From Chloroflexota bacterium (GTDB lineage Bacteria; Chloroflexota; Dehalococcoidia; Dehalococcoidales; UBA2162), in contig JACQOL010000016.1 of NCBI GenBank assembly GCA_016202555.1, positions 1 through 7,262 of the forward strand: a DNA stretch of 7,262 nt, read 5' to 3'. This document shows positions 1 to 6,693 of the stretch, piece by piece (position 1 is the stretch's first letter; each line of letters starts with the position of its first letter). The notes under the pieces are model-generated. The model searched no databases, was not told the origin of the DNA, and saw only the letters and a program-made list of their open reading frames with translations. A program made the position numbers and the translations under genes.

Positions 1-2
1 GA

Positions 3-1016
3 AGGATTATCTGGCTGGTAGCAGCGATTCTGCTCGTGATGGGAATAATCGCCTGGTTCTCCTGGAGAATCCCCGATAGATGGCACCTTTCCTTAAAAAA
101 CTTCATAATATGGATGATTCTAATTGAAATAGTCTTAACCGCCATCTTTCTCTCCCAGTTTCGGGAATCCTGGCAAAAAGACTACACCAGAGAGTCCAAC
201 TACTTTACAATACAGGTAGTGCAGGGTGACGTGAATGTTAAAGTGCTTGTCATCGACCACTTAATTCACAGCTACGTGCGGCCAGGAGAGCCAACCTTTC
301 TACTCTACGACTACACCAGGGTCTTTGCGGAGATAGTGAAATACATTATCAGGGAAGACCCAGCGCCCAGAGTCCTCCACCTTGGTGGAGGAGGTTATGT
401 CTTTCCACGCTCTATGGAGGCTGTCTACCCGGAAAGTGTTAACGAAGTGGTGGAGATTGACCCGGCAGTGACACAGGTAGCTCACGAGGAACTGGGATTA
501 CCGCTAGACACCAGCATCAGGACCTATAATCAGGACGCTCGCCTTTTCCTGATTCAGCGAAAGAGTGGAGAGAAATACAATATCGTCATCGGCGATGTCT
601 TCAATGACCGCTCAACCCCCTTCCACCTGACCACCCTGGAATTTAATAAGCTGATAAAAGCCAATATGGCGAAGGATGGTATTTACCTGGTCAATATTAT
701 TGACGACTATGAGCAGGGCCGGTATTTACCCGCCTTCATCAATACGCTCCGGCATGCCTTCAACTATGTCTATCTTTTCAACACCAGGGAAAACGAGAAA
801 AATGCGGCAGCCAGCACCTTTGTTATCGCCGCCACTGACCACCGCATTAACCTTACCGACTACACAAAATTTATCACTGAAGATGGTAAGGGGAACATTA
901 CCGGCAATCCTCAGGATGGAAACAAATTGGAGGAATACCTGGCGGCAAGAGAGCCAATTCTACTAACTGATGATTACGCCCCAACCGATATTCTGGTGGC
1001 ATCACTCTTTCGGTAA
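3..1016 (+). CDS. Spermidine-synthase-like membrane protein, 5'-truncated by the window
   Basis: The frame is open to the left edge and reads a hydrophobic stretch (IIWLVAAILLVMGIIAWFSW) before the first possible internal starts, GTG at 36 and ATG at 39. The true start is therefore probably upstream. Counting from the GTG codon, a second hydrophobic segment spans about residues 22-40. A Rossmann-type methyltransferase/spermidine-synthase fold follows: the SAM-type glycine loop LHLGGGG (114-120), the acidic ribose-binding EID (140-142), GDVFND (186-191) and PFHLTTLEF (195-203). The C-terminal TDDYAP (311-316) is typical of 'fused MFS/spermidine synthase' proteins. In that family the catalytic-looking domain follows several membrane helices, and true aminopropyltransferase activity is often unproven. 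I infer a membrane-anchored spermidine-synthase-like protein whose substrate cannot be assigned. The next gene follows after 146 bp and has its own promoter. Confidence 0.85.
   Translation, partial: RIIWLVAAILLVMGIIAWFSWRIPDRWHLSLKNFIIWMILIEIVLTAIFLSQFRESWQKDYTRESNYFTIQVVQGDVNVKVLVIDHLIHSYVRPGEPTFLLYDYTRVFAEIVKYIIREDPAPRVLHLGGGGYVFPRSMEAVYPESVNEVVEIDPAVTQVAHEELGLPLDTSIRTYNQDARLFLIQRKSGEKYNIVIGDVFNDRSTPFHLTTLEFNKLIKANMAKDGIYLVNIIDDYEQGRYLPAFINTLRHAFNYVYLFNTRENEKNAAASTFVIAATDHRINLTDYTKFITEDGKGNITGNPQDGNKLEEYLAAREPILLTDDYAPTDILVASLFR
373..392. repeat. Perfect 9-bp inverted repeat with 2-nt centre, inside a coding region
   Basis: The arms 373-381 and 384-392 (TCCTCCACC / GGTGGAGGA) are perfectly complementary and separated by TT. 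They sit on the codons of the glycine-rich SAM-binding loop of the spermidine-synthase-like gene. In RNA the hairpin would have about 8 pairs and a 4-nt loop. It may simply be a by-product of GGT/GGA glycine codons. Confidence 0.6.
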
Positions 1017-1125
1017 ACGACAATTCCAACTTAGCAAACAATCTCACTAGCTGTCTTTAACATCGCTACTTTGTCCGAAAACGACTGAACCAGATACAAA
1101 TAATCCTTACCCTTGCTAACATTAG

Positions 1126-1154
1126 TTGACAAGCAAAATACTCTGCGGTAGATT
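1126..1154 (+). promoter_or_regulatory. Sigma-70-type promoter for the MFS gene
   Basis: A perfect -35 TTGACA (1126-1131) is followed by a 17-bp spacer and a -10 TAGATT (1149-1154, 4 of 6 consensus). The expected start of transcription is near 1161, next to the ATG at 1163, leaving essentially no leader. Confidence 0.6.
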
Positions 1155-1162
1155 AAATTGAT

Positions 1163-2422
1163 ATGTTCTCTTCAAAGAAATTAGTCAAGCCTTGGCTCCT
1201 TATCGCTGGAGCAATGATTGTCGGCTTTATTGTTGCCGAGCGTGCCACCTACGGCGTTTTCCTTGGCCCAATTCAGGATGCTTTTCATTTAACTCGTTCC
1301 CAAGCCACCTTACCTCTCTCCCTCACTTTATTCACGATGGGTATCACACAACCTCTAGCCGGTGTCTTCATTGACCGCTTTGGAGGGCGAAAGTCTATTT
1401 TGCTTGGGGTTATATTTCTGATACTCGGCCTTAGTCTCGCTTCGCGAGCACAGAATCTGTGGCAACTTATCTTGAGCTATGGGCTATTCATCGGATTTGC
1501 CGGGGCGACAATATCGGGAAATGCCTGGGCAATACTGATTGGGAGTTGGTTTAAAAAAGAACGACGGGCAACAATACTGGGGATGAATTATGCCGCCTGG
1601 CGAATATCGCCGATGTTCTTTGGCCCCCTTGCCGCCTATCTTATTACTAAGGTAGAATGGAATGGTACTTTCTTGATATTTGCCATCATCACCGCAGCGA
1701 TAGCTCTACCGGTAGCCTTTCTTTTCGTGCAAGAAGCACCCGGGACCGTGGCAGCTAGCGCTACGCTAACGACAGAGAGGGAAGCCGCCTTTCTCAGTCC
1801 CGAGGTACGTCGGGCACTTAAAACGCGAGTCTATTGGATATTACTCGCTACCTGGTTAGGTTGTGGTTTCGAGGTGGCAATTTTATCAGCCCATCTGCCC
1901 TCTTTGGGTCTACAATATGGTCTCAGCCGTCAGGTAGGCGCCGTCGCTCTGGGTGTGTTTGGCGTCTCTGGCGCTGTTGGGGCAATAACCGGGGGCTGGG
2001 CTTCTGACCACTTCGGACGGTATAGAGTACTGGTCTTTGGCTTTGTGGTCCGTGCTATCGGAGTTTACCTCTTAGCCTTCGCCGTCAGTAACACCACTAC
2101 TTACTATATCATGGCAGCTATCGCCGGTTTCCCCAGCCTTTTTACTTCCCCGATTATTCAGCTTCTATTATTTGAAATCTTCGGCAAAAAAATCGCCGGT
2201 AGAGTCATTGGTCTCAGTTTTTTGGGGCATCAACTTATCGGCACAATCAGTCCCTATCTTGCCGGTTGGCTTTTTGACCTTACTGGAAGCTATGCGGCAC
2301 CCTTCACCTTAGCGGCAACAGCCTTACTGGTCTCCGCCATTCTAGCCACGCGCTTAGAAGGTATCGTCAAACATCATCTTGCCGGGCAGACAACCCCGGC
2401 TAGTTCCGCGACTACTCCCTAA
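1163..2422 (+). CDS. MFS transporter (12 TM, OFA/monocarboxylate-porter-like)
   Basis: This 419-residue protein has the normal length and pattern of a 12-helix major facilitator. An N-terminal six-helix half and a C-terminal half are joined by a hydrophilic loop at about residues 190-220. The MFS signature between helices 2 and 3 reads GVFIDRFGGRK (67-77), and its counterpart in the second half is GGWASDHFGRYR (277-288). The opening YGVFLGPIQDAF followed by LTRSQATLPLSL resembles the oxalate/formate antiporter and monocarboxylate-porter branch, so a small organic anion is a reasonable guess for substrate, but no residue proves it. ATG 1163 is the only sensible start: an in-frame TAA lies at 1154-1156 and no Shine-Dalgarno is visible. 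The promoter ends 8 nt upstream, so the mRNA may be leaderless. No clear terminator follows; a transposase remnant lies just downstream. Confidence 0.9.
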   Translation: MFSSKKLVKPWLLIAGAMIVGFIVAERATYGVFLGPIQDAFHLTRSQATLPLSLTLFTMGITQPLAGVFIDRFGGRKSILLGVIFLILGLSLASRAQNLWQLILSYGLFIGFAGATISGNAWAILIGSWFKKERRATILGMNYAAWRISPMFFGPLAAYLITKVEWNGTFLIFAIITAAIALPVAFLFVQEAPGTVAASATLTTEREAAFLSPEVRRALKTRVYWILLATWLGCGFEVAILSAHLPSLGLQYGLSRQVGAVALGVFGVSGAVGAITGGWASDHFGRYRVLVFGFVVRAIGVYLLAFAVSNTTTYYIMAAIAGFPSLFTSPIIQLLLFEIFGKKIAGRVIGLSFLGHQLIGTISPYLAGWLFDLTGSYAAPFTLAATALLVSAILATRLEGIVKHHLAGQTTPASSATTP

Positions 2423-2447
2423 TGTTTCCTCAACTGTAAAAGTTTAG

Positions 2448-2612
2448 CAAGATATAGGTAAATCCCTCAAAGTTCTCCCCGGTAAGGGTGGCCCGAATCC
2501 ACCCCAGCAACGGCATATTGAGCGATTCAACAGGACCATCAATGAAGAATCCGTTGGAATACAGCTGCGTTCGCTGAGCCAGGTGTCTTTAATCATATCT
2601 TTCCGTAAATAG
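2448..2612 (+). pseudogene. Remnant of a DDE/integrase-core transposase
   Basis: A frame between the stops at 2445 and 2610 has no usable start codon. It reads GPNPPQQ, then HIERFNRTINEE at about 2514-2549. HIERFNRT(I/L)xEE is the conserved block around the third catalytic acidic residue of integrase-core transposases (IS3/IS481-like families); here the Glu codon is 2520-2522. After it the reading becomes unlike the family (SVGIQLRSLSQVSLIISFRK) and ends at TAG. Only a short piece near the domain's C-terminal end is left, with no terminal repeats, partner ORF or DD residues visible. I read it as a decayed fragment of an old insertion in the gap between the transporter and the 94-residue gene. 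Confidence 0.55.
2486..2504. repeat. Small stem-loop, 6-bp perfect stem
   Basis: GGGTGG (2486-2491) and CCACCC (2499-2504) can pair around a 7-nt loop, 64 bp past the MFS stop codon. No T-run follows on either strand, so it is not a standard intrinsic terminator. It lies inside the transposase remnant. Confidence 0.4.
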
Positions 2613-2628
2613 TATCGTGAGCTGGGGA

Positions 2629-2658
2629 TTGACAAGGATAAGTTTTGCCGTCTAATAT
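2629..2658 (+). promoter_or_regulatory. Sigma-70-type promoter for the 94-residue gene
   Basis: A perfect -35 TTGACA (2629-2634), an 18-bp spacer and TAATAT (2653-2658, 4 of 6) precede the small helical-protein gene. Transcription would start near 2665, giving a leader of about 36 nt that includes the strong ribosome-binding site. It may also serve the UbiB-like gene downstream. Confidence 0.6.
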
Positions 2659-2685
2659 GAATTAGAATGAATTAAGCGGAATCAA

Positions 2686-2692
2686 AAGGAGG
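2686..2692 (+). promoter_or_regulatory. Strong ribosome-binding site
   Basis: AAGGAGG lies 8 nt before the ATG at 2701. It is the best-placed Shine-Dalgarno in the window and fixes the start of the small gene. Confidence 0.8.
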
Positions 2693-2700
2693 AGCAAACC

Positions 2701-2985
2701 ATGCCATCAGAAGAAAGTAACAAGACAAAAAAAGCAGCCGAAACCCTCGGTAAAATGCTCAGGGCATTTGGTGCCAGTGTAGGTGAAATACTCGATGACC
2801 CCACTGTAAAAGAGAAAGCCAAAGAGCTTGCCGAAAGTATAGTAGATGCCGCCGCAAAAGTTTCTCAAAGTAAGGTTAAGGCTGAGGAAGTAAGAGCTAG
2901 GTTTAGAAATGTTGGTAAAGCAGCTCAGACTCTTGGCAGCAGTCTAGACAAGCACTTCAAGAGTACTGAAGAAATAAAAGGCTGA
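2701..2985 (+). CDS. Small charged helical protein, unknown function
   Basis: I do not recognise a named family. The 94 residues contain no cysteine, no signal peptide and no membrane segment. They are rich in Lys, Glu and Ala and should form amphipathic helices. There is an internal repeat: KAAETLGKML at residues 11-20 recurs as KAAQTLGSSL at 73-82, and each copy runs on to a Phe (23, 86). The middle (DDPTVKEKAKELAESIVDAA, 32-51) is a likely helix with regular acidic/basic spacing. A good promoter and the Shine-Dalgarno AAGGAGG 8 nt upstream make it a convincing, probably well-translated gene. It ends 90 bp before the UbiB-like kinase gene, on the same strand. A cytosolic or membrane-surface partner of that kinase, or a phasin-like coat protein, are guesses from context and composition only. 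Confidence 0.8.
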   Translation: MPSEESNKTKKAAETLGKMLRAFGASVGEILDDPTVKEKAKELAESIVDAAAKVSQSKVKAEEVRARFRNVGKAAQTLGSSLDKHFKSTEEIKG

Positions 2986-3075
2986 CCTTACTATTCATTG
3001 TAGCGGAACACAAGAAAACATTCCTTTTCAAATATTGACAAATATAGCTTTTTAGGGCTAGGTAGTGTTGACTGA

Positions 3076-4668
3076 ATGAGAAATAGAATTATCGCAACCC
3101 AAAGGCGCAAGGAAGGCCGCCATTTTGGCAGGTATCGTCAGATTACGTCAGTCTTGATTAAATACAGGCTTGACGAATTAATACGAACCCTTGGCCTGGA
3201 GCGTTTTTTACCTTTCCGTTGGGTACCTCCTGGTAATCCCTGGCGCAAAGAGGTCTATAGCAAGTCACAACGCACTCGCATGGCTCTGGAGGAGCTGGGA
3301 ACAACCTTTGTGAAAATGGGGCAAATCCTTTCGACCCGCAGTGACGTGCTGCCATCAGACTTCATCCAAGAATTAACCAAGCTCCAGGCTTCTCTAGCGC
3401 CGATTCCTCTGGAAATGGTTGAAAGAGTGATTAATGACGAATTAGGCCGACCTGCGGGGGAGCTATTTGCTTCCTTTGAGCCGAAGCCACTGGGGGTTGC
3501 TTCTATCGGACAAGCCCACGCAGCTACCCTTACCGATGGTACCGAAGTGGTGGTAAAGGTACAAAAACCTGGCGTCAAGGAGCAAGTGACGGAAGACTTA
3601 GAAATTATGCGCCAGATGGCAGTATCCGCAGCACGACACGGGGAGGGATGGCAACAATATAATCTCACCGGACTGGTCGAAGAGATAGCTGATACCCTTA
3701 CCGGCGAACTTGACTACATTCGGGAAGGACACAGTGCGGAACACTTCGCTCGGTTTTTTCAGGATGACCCCCGCGTACATATCCCCAAGGTTTTCTGGAA
3801 CTGTACAACACCCCGGGTAATCACTCTTGAGCGCATTCGGGGAATTAGTACTTTGGATGTGGCAGCTTTGGATGAGGCTAAGTTTGACCGCAAAGAGCTG
3901 GCACAACGGAGCGCTGGCCTTTGGGTTAAGATGGTCTTTGAAAATACAATATTTCATGCCGACCCGCACCCGGGAAATCTCTTTATCGAGTCTGACGGCC
4001 GGCTGGGTTTGGTGGATTTTGGCATGATCGGCTTGGTGGACGATGAGGTTCGAGGTTACCTGGTCAGTACTGTTAAAGCGATGCTGGACCGAGATGTTGA
4101 CCTTCTTATAGACTCACTTGTAGACCTTGGTGCGATAACCCCTGCTGGCTCCAAAGAGAGCCTTCGTAAGGACCTGAAACATATCATGGGGCATTACCCG
4201 CTTCTGACTGAGGACCTGAACCTCACTTCTAATATGGGTGAATTGTTCGCCGTAGTGCGTCGCAACCATGTACAGCTTCCTGGCAATACCTTTTTACTGC
4301 TGAAGACAATGACAATGGCACAGGGTCTCGGCCAGAGATTAGACCCAGACTTTGATTTCTTTGCCCTATTAGCACCCAGTGCCGACAGCATACTAAAGAA
4401 GAGATATCAGCCTTCCGCCATTCTTCGTCGATTGCCCTCAACTGTCGCTGAGCTGGCCTTGTTCGGTATTGGACTGCCCAATCGGCTGGTTAGAATCGTG
4501 AAATCCATCGAGCGAGGTGAGTTAACGATACGTGCCGATGTATCAGGAGTAGAGCGCCATCTCGAACACCTGGAGCGGCTGGTGAACAAGGCAATCATTG
4601 GTCTTATAGTTGCCGCTGTCATCCTGGCACTGGCGATTGCATTTTTAGCCTACAAAATGAGTGGTTAG
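3076..4668 (+). CDS. UbiB/AarF/ABC1-family atypical protein-kinase-like protein
   Basis: All hallmarks of this family are present in 530 residues, close to its usual length. The KxGQ motif is KMGQ (80-83), followed by ILSTRSDVLPSDF. The Ala-rich nucleotide loop reads GVASIGQAH (140-148), the ATP lysine is K161 in VVVKVQKP, and the ExD motif is E211/D213 in GELDYIRE. The catalytic-loop equivalent is HADPHPGN (294-301) and the metal-binding DFG is 314-316. One hydrophobic helix (about 507-526) ends the protein; many UbiB proteins have two. Members act as ATPases/atypical kinases supporting quinone biosynthesis or lipid handling at membranes. Which applies here is not visible, as no quinone genes are nearby. 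The start is firm because an in-frame TGA (3073-3075) directly precedes the ATG. The Shine-Dalgarno is poor. The upstream TTGACA at 3035 lacks a good -10, so read-through from the 94-residue gene is likely. Confidence 0.92.
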   Translation: MRNRIIATQRRKEGRHFGRYRQITSVLIKYRLDELIRTLGLERFLPFRWVPPGNPWRKEVYSKSQRTRMALEELGTTFVKMGQILSTRSDVLPSDFIQELTKLQASLAPIPLEMVERVINDELGRPAGELFASFEPKPLGVASIGQAHAATLTDGTEVVVKVQKPGVKEQVTEDLEIMRQMAVSAARHGEGWQQYNLTGLVEEIADTLTGELDYIREGHSAEHFARFFQDDPRVHIPKVFWNCTTPRVITLERIRGISTLDVAALDEAKFDRKELAQRSAGLWVKMVFENTIFHADPHPGNLFIESDGRLGLVDFGMIGLVDDEVRGYLVSTVKAMLDRDVDLLIDSLVDLGAITPAGSKESLRKDLKHIMGHYPLLTEDLNLTSNMGELFAVVRRNHVQLPGNTFLLLKTMTMAQGLGQRLDPDFDFFALLAPSADSILKKRYQPSAILRRLPSTVAELALFGIGLPNRLVRIVKSIERGELTIRADVSGVERHLEHLERLVNKAIIGLIVAAVILALAIAFLAYKMSG

Positions 4669-4725
4669 GAACTCAGGTCATCAGTAATCGAGAGAACTCA
4701 ATATTTGCGGTCGTTATCTTCCCAT

Positions 4726-4754
4726 TTGACCTAATTCACCGAGAAGGGTCTAAG
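4726..4754 (+). promoter_or_regulatory. Weak candidate promoter before the DUF502-like gene
   Basis: TTGACC (4726-4731), a 17-bp spacer and TCTAAG (4749-4754) give 5 of 6 and 4 of 6 matches to consensus. It lies in the 129-bp gap after the UbiB-like gene. The match is modest, and co-transcription from upstream is an equal possibility. Confidence 0.3.
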
Positions 4755-4785
4755 CAAGGAGGTTCCTTATTCTAAAAAACGCTGC

Positions 4786-4790
4786 GAGGA
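4786..4790 (+). promoter_or_regulatory. Ribosome-binding site that decides the start at 4798
   Basis: GAGGA lies 7 nt before ATG 4798. A second ATG at 4790 begins only Met-Lys-Gln-stop, and its TGA overlaps the gene's own start (ATGA), so 4798 is the productive start. An isolated AAGGAGGT at 4756-4763 is too far upstream to serve this ATG directly. Confidence 0.55.
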
Positions 4791-4797
4791 TGAAACA

Positions 4798-5433
4798 ATG
4801 AGCGGATTTTTTAAAAAACAGCTTACTTTCATATTTTATGGTTTCGTTTTCTGGCTCCCGGTCACTTTAGTAATCTACATAGCGGTTCTTCTTTTCAGTA
4901 ATGCCGAAAGGGTCGGCAGAATGATTCTAGGCGTTGCTGTATCTGACAAGAATTTATTTTCTGGTTTCGGTATTCTCCTTTGCATAGTGATTGTGTATTT
5001 CTCGGGCATGTTATTGAAATTAACAAAGTTTGGGAAAATGCTTTCCGGGATTCCGTTTGTCGGACTGTTTTTTGGGCAGGGCGAAATAATGCCTATTAGC
5101 AGACTAGCCCACATGCAACCCTGCCTTTTCTTATATTCACCAACCTGTGTTTCTTATGGCTGGATACTCTCAGAAGAAAAGGTCAAAACAAGTGAAGATA
5201 ATGCTATTCCCCCCATGGTAAACGTGTATTTCCCAAACGTTCCAACGCTGGTTACTGGAGCAGTTTTCGCGGTAAGGAAAAACACCGTCATAAAACTCGC
5301 TAATTCCTCGGCCGAGATAATTAACCTCCTGCTTTATGCCTTCCGTAGCCCTGCGGCACTCAAGTATCTTCCATGGGAAGATGAATCTCGGGAAGAATTC
5401 GAGGAAAGGTCGAAATTTTTCGGTCTGAAGTAA
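4798..5433 (+). CDS. DUF502-like membrane protein
   Basis: The 211 residues match the DUF502 layout. A short basic N-terminus leads into a first membrane helix containing Pro (about 9-33, with FWLPVTLVIYI), then a second helix (about 54-74). A GIPFVGLFFG segment sits where the family has its 'IP.v...Y' motif. A soluble beta-rich C-terminal part carries NVYFPNVPTLVTG (142-154), comparable to the family's 'VFVPTTPNPTSG', followed by AVFAVRKNTVIKL. The end, WEDESREEFEERSKFFGLK, is charged. The match is divergent and rests on pattern, not on a search. The family's function is unknown; members are inner-membrane proteins. The gene sits 129 bp after the UbiB-like gene and about 90 bp before the flippase-like gene, so a membrane-related operon is plausible. 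Confidence 0.65.
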   Translation: MSGFFKKQLTFIFYGFVFWLPVTLVIYIAVLLFSNAERVGRMILGVAVSDKNLFSGFGILLCIVIVYFSGMLLKLTKFGKMLSGIPFVGLFFGQGEIMPISRLAHMQPCLFLYSPTCVSYGWILSEEKVKTSEDNAIPPMVNVYFPNVPTLVTGAVFAVRKNTVIKLANSSAEIINLLLYAFRSPAALKYLPWEDESREEFEERSKFFGLK

Positions 5434-5524
5434 TCCGGGCTAATTAAGTTCCGCAACTTTTATTCAAAAGTCCACAGATAAAAAGCTATTGGAGCAGCAT
5501 CTCAGGATAACTCTGATAAATGGT

Positions 5525-6538
5525 ATGAATAATAGAACTAAACATCCGGCACAGTCTTACCAGCGGCTCACCCTGTTTGCCATTGCTTTAATGGTACTGG
5601 TAGGTGCCCTAATTGTTATTCTGGACTGGCGTCAGGCACGGCAGTTAGCAGGCAACATCAATTGGCTTCTGCTCATGGCAGCCCTGGGCTTCGTTGCCAT
5701 ATCTTATGTGTGTGCCAGCGCCAGCGTCGTGGTGATGCTCAGGGTATTCGGGGTCGAACTGGACCGGAATTATCTCCTGAGGGTTGGGTTTATCTCCGTA
5801 GTTTTAGAAAATCTGATAGCCCACCCAGTCGGGCTATCGCTGAGACTATTGACATTAGGACGAAACGGGGTCAGTAATGGCAAGACTATGGCTTCATCAC
5901 TCTTGCTTTCATATTTCAAAAACCTCATCTTCTTCGCTCTTGTCCCGCTGAGCCTTATTTACATTATTTTTAGCTATCCGCTCTTTTTGGGTGGCTTAAT
6001 CATCGTCTCTACCATCAGCATAATTCTAATTCTGGCCATCATCGTTGCCACCATCATTATTTTTAGTAAACGGATTCGAACATTTATCCTCAATTTGCTT
6101 GGCCACCTCTGGCGCCGCTTAACCCATCGGAGTATCGATGTATCTCTGGCTCAGTTCGGGAATGCGATGACAGAAGGTATAGCCGACCTGAGACACCGAC
6201 CTAAAATACAGCTATCATTGGCAGCTCTGATTTTAGCGGACGTGGCGGCCACTATCATCACGCTGGGACTCTGCTTTATCGCCCTTGGTGTTCCGATACA
6301 CGCCGGGGCTCTCATTGTGGGTTTTAATTTCGGCATCACACTAACAGTCATCTCTTTTATTCCTGGTGATGTCGGAGTTCAAGAGACTTCAATGGCCGGC
6401 GTATTTGCCCTCTTTGGCGTGCCGTTCAGTCACGGCGTGCTGGTGGCAATATTGTTCCGGGTTCTTTATTACTTCGTACCATTCATTTTCAGCCTGGGCT
6501 TTTATTGGGGCATAGTTAGAAAAGCAGGGAAAGATTAA
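5525..6538 (+). CDS. Flippase-like membrane protein (UPF0104 / LPG-synthase TM domain family)
   Basis: A highly hydrophobic protein of 337 residues with about seven or eight membrane segments. The first lies at about 15-34, and a dense hydrophobic run follows between about 120 and 185. The signature is near the C-terminus: FIPGDVGVQETSMAGVFALFGV around residues 278-299, then a conserved Arg (312) in ILFRVLYYFVPF. This matches the 'PGG.G..E......G......A....R' pattern of the lysylphosphatidylglycerol synthase transmembrane/UPF0104/AglD family. Those proteins move or modify lipid-linked substrates, but no catalytic lysyl-transfer domain is attached here. I chose ATG 5525 because the open frame's earlier TTG (5489) has no Shine-Dalgarno; AGGATA lies about 17 nt before 5525, which is also imperfect. 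The TTG start would add 12 hydrophilic residues. The substrate is unknown. Confidence 0.85.
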   Translation: MNNRTKHPAQSYQRLTLFAIALMVLVGALIVILDWRQARQLAGNINWLLLMAALGFVAISYVCASASVVVMLRVFGVELDRNYLLRVGFISVVLENLIAHPVGLSLRLLTLGRNGVSNGKTMASSLLLSYFKNLIFFALVPLSLIYIIFSYPLFLGGLIIVSTISIILILAIIVATIIIFSKRIRTFILNLLGHLWRRLTHRSIDVSLAQFGNAMTEGIADLRHRPKIQLSLAALILADVAATIITLGLCFIALGVPIHAGALIVGFNFGITLTVISFIPGDVGVQETSMAGVFALFGVPFSHGVLVAILFRVLYYFVPFIFSLGFYWGIVRKAGKD

Positions 6539-6693
6539 AGCATCCCAGCCAGTCCGAGGACGCCGCCAGTCGTTATTACCGAAATCATCAAAAATAGCTA
6601 CAACAGTAACCATTACCAGAATACCTGTTATTAAGTCCATCGCAAACTCCTAACATCCTTCAATCAAAGGCAAACAAAACTCACGCTGATAAA

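Noticed and set aside
676..966. Plus-strand 96-residue frame inside the spermidine-synthase-like gene
   Set aside because: It is out of frame with a gene that keeps its motifs to the last residues; composition is Ser/Thr/Pro-rich, as expected of a shadow frame.
1436..1448. CTCGC-TTC-GCGAG small hairpin in the MFS gene
   Set aside because: A short 5-bp stem within coding sequence, expected by chance.
2444..2635. Minus-strand 63-residue open frame across the gap
   Set aside because: It has no convincing ribosome-binding site and overlaps the plus-strand transposase remnant and promoter, which explain the region better.
3035..3064. TTGACA at 3035-3040 as a promoter for the UbiB-like gene
   Set aside because: At 16-18 bp spacing the -10 candidates (GCTAGG, CTAGGT, TAGGTA) match consensus poorly, so I did not annotate a promoter.
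3598..3969. Long minus-strand open frames inside the UbiB-like gene (also 3255-3668, 4407-4622)
   Set aside because: They are antisense shadows of a strongly conserved plus-strand gene with intact motifs and have no recognisable protein features.
5446..5466. Possible terminator after the DUF502-like gene: AAGTT-CCGC-AACTT followed by TTTATT
   Set aside because: The stem is only 5 bp and AT-rich, too weak to call an intrinsic terminator.
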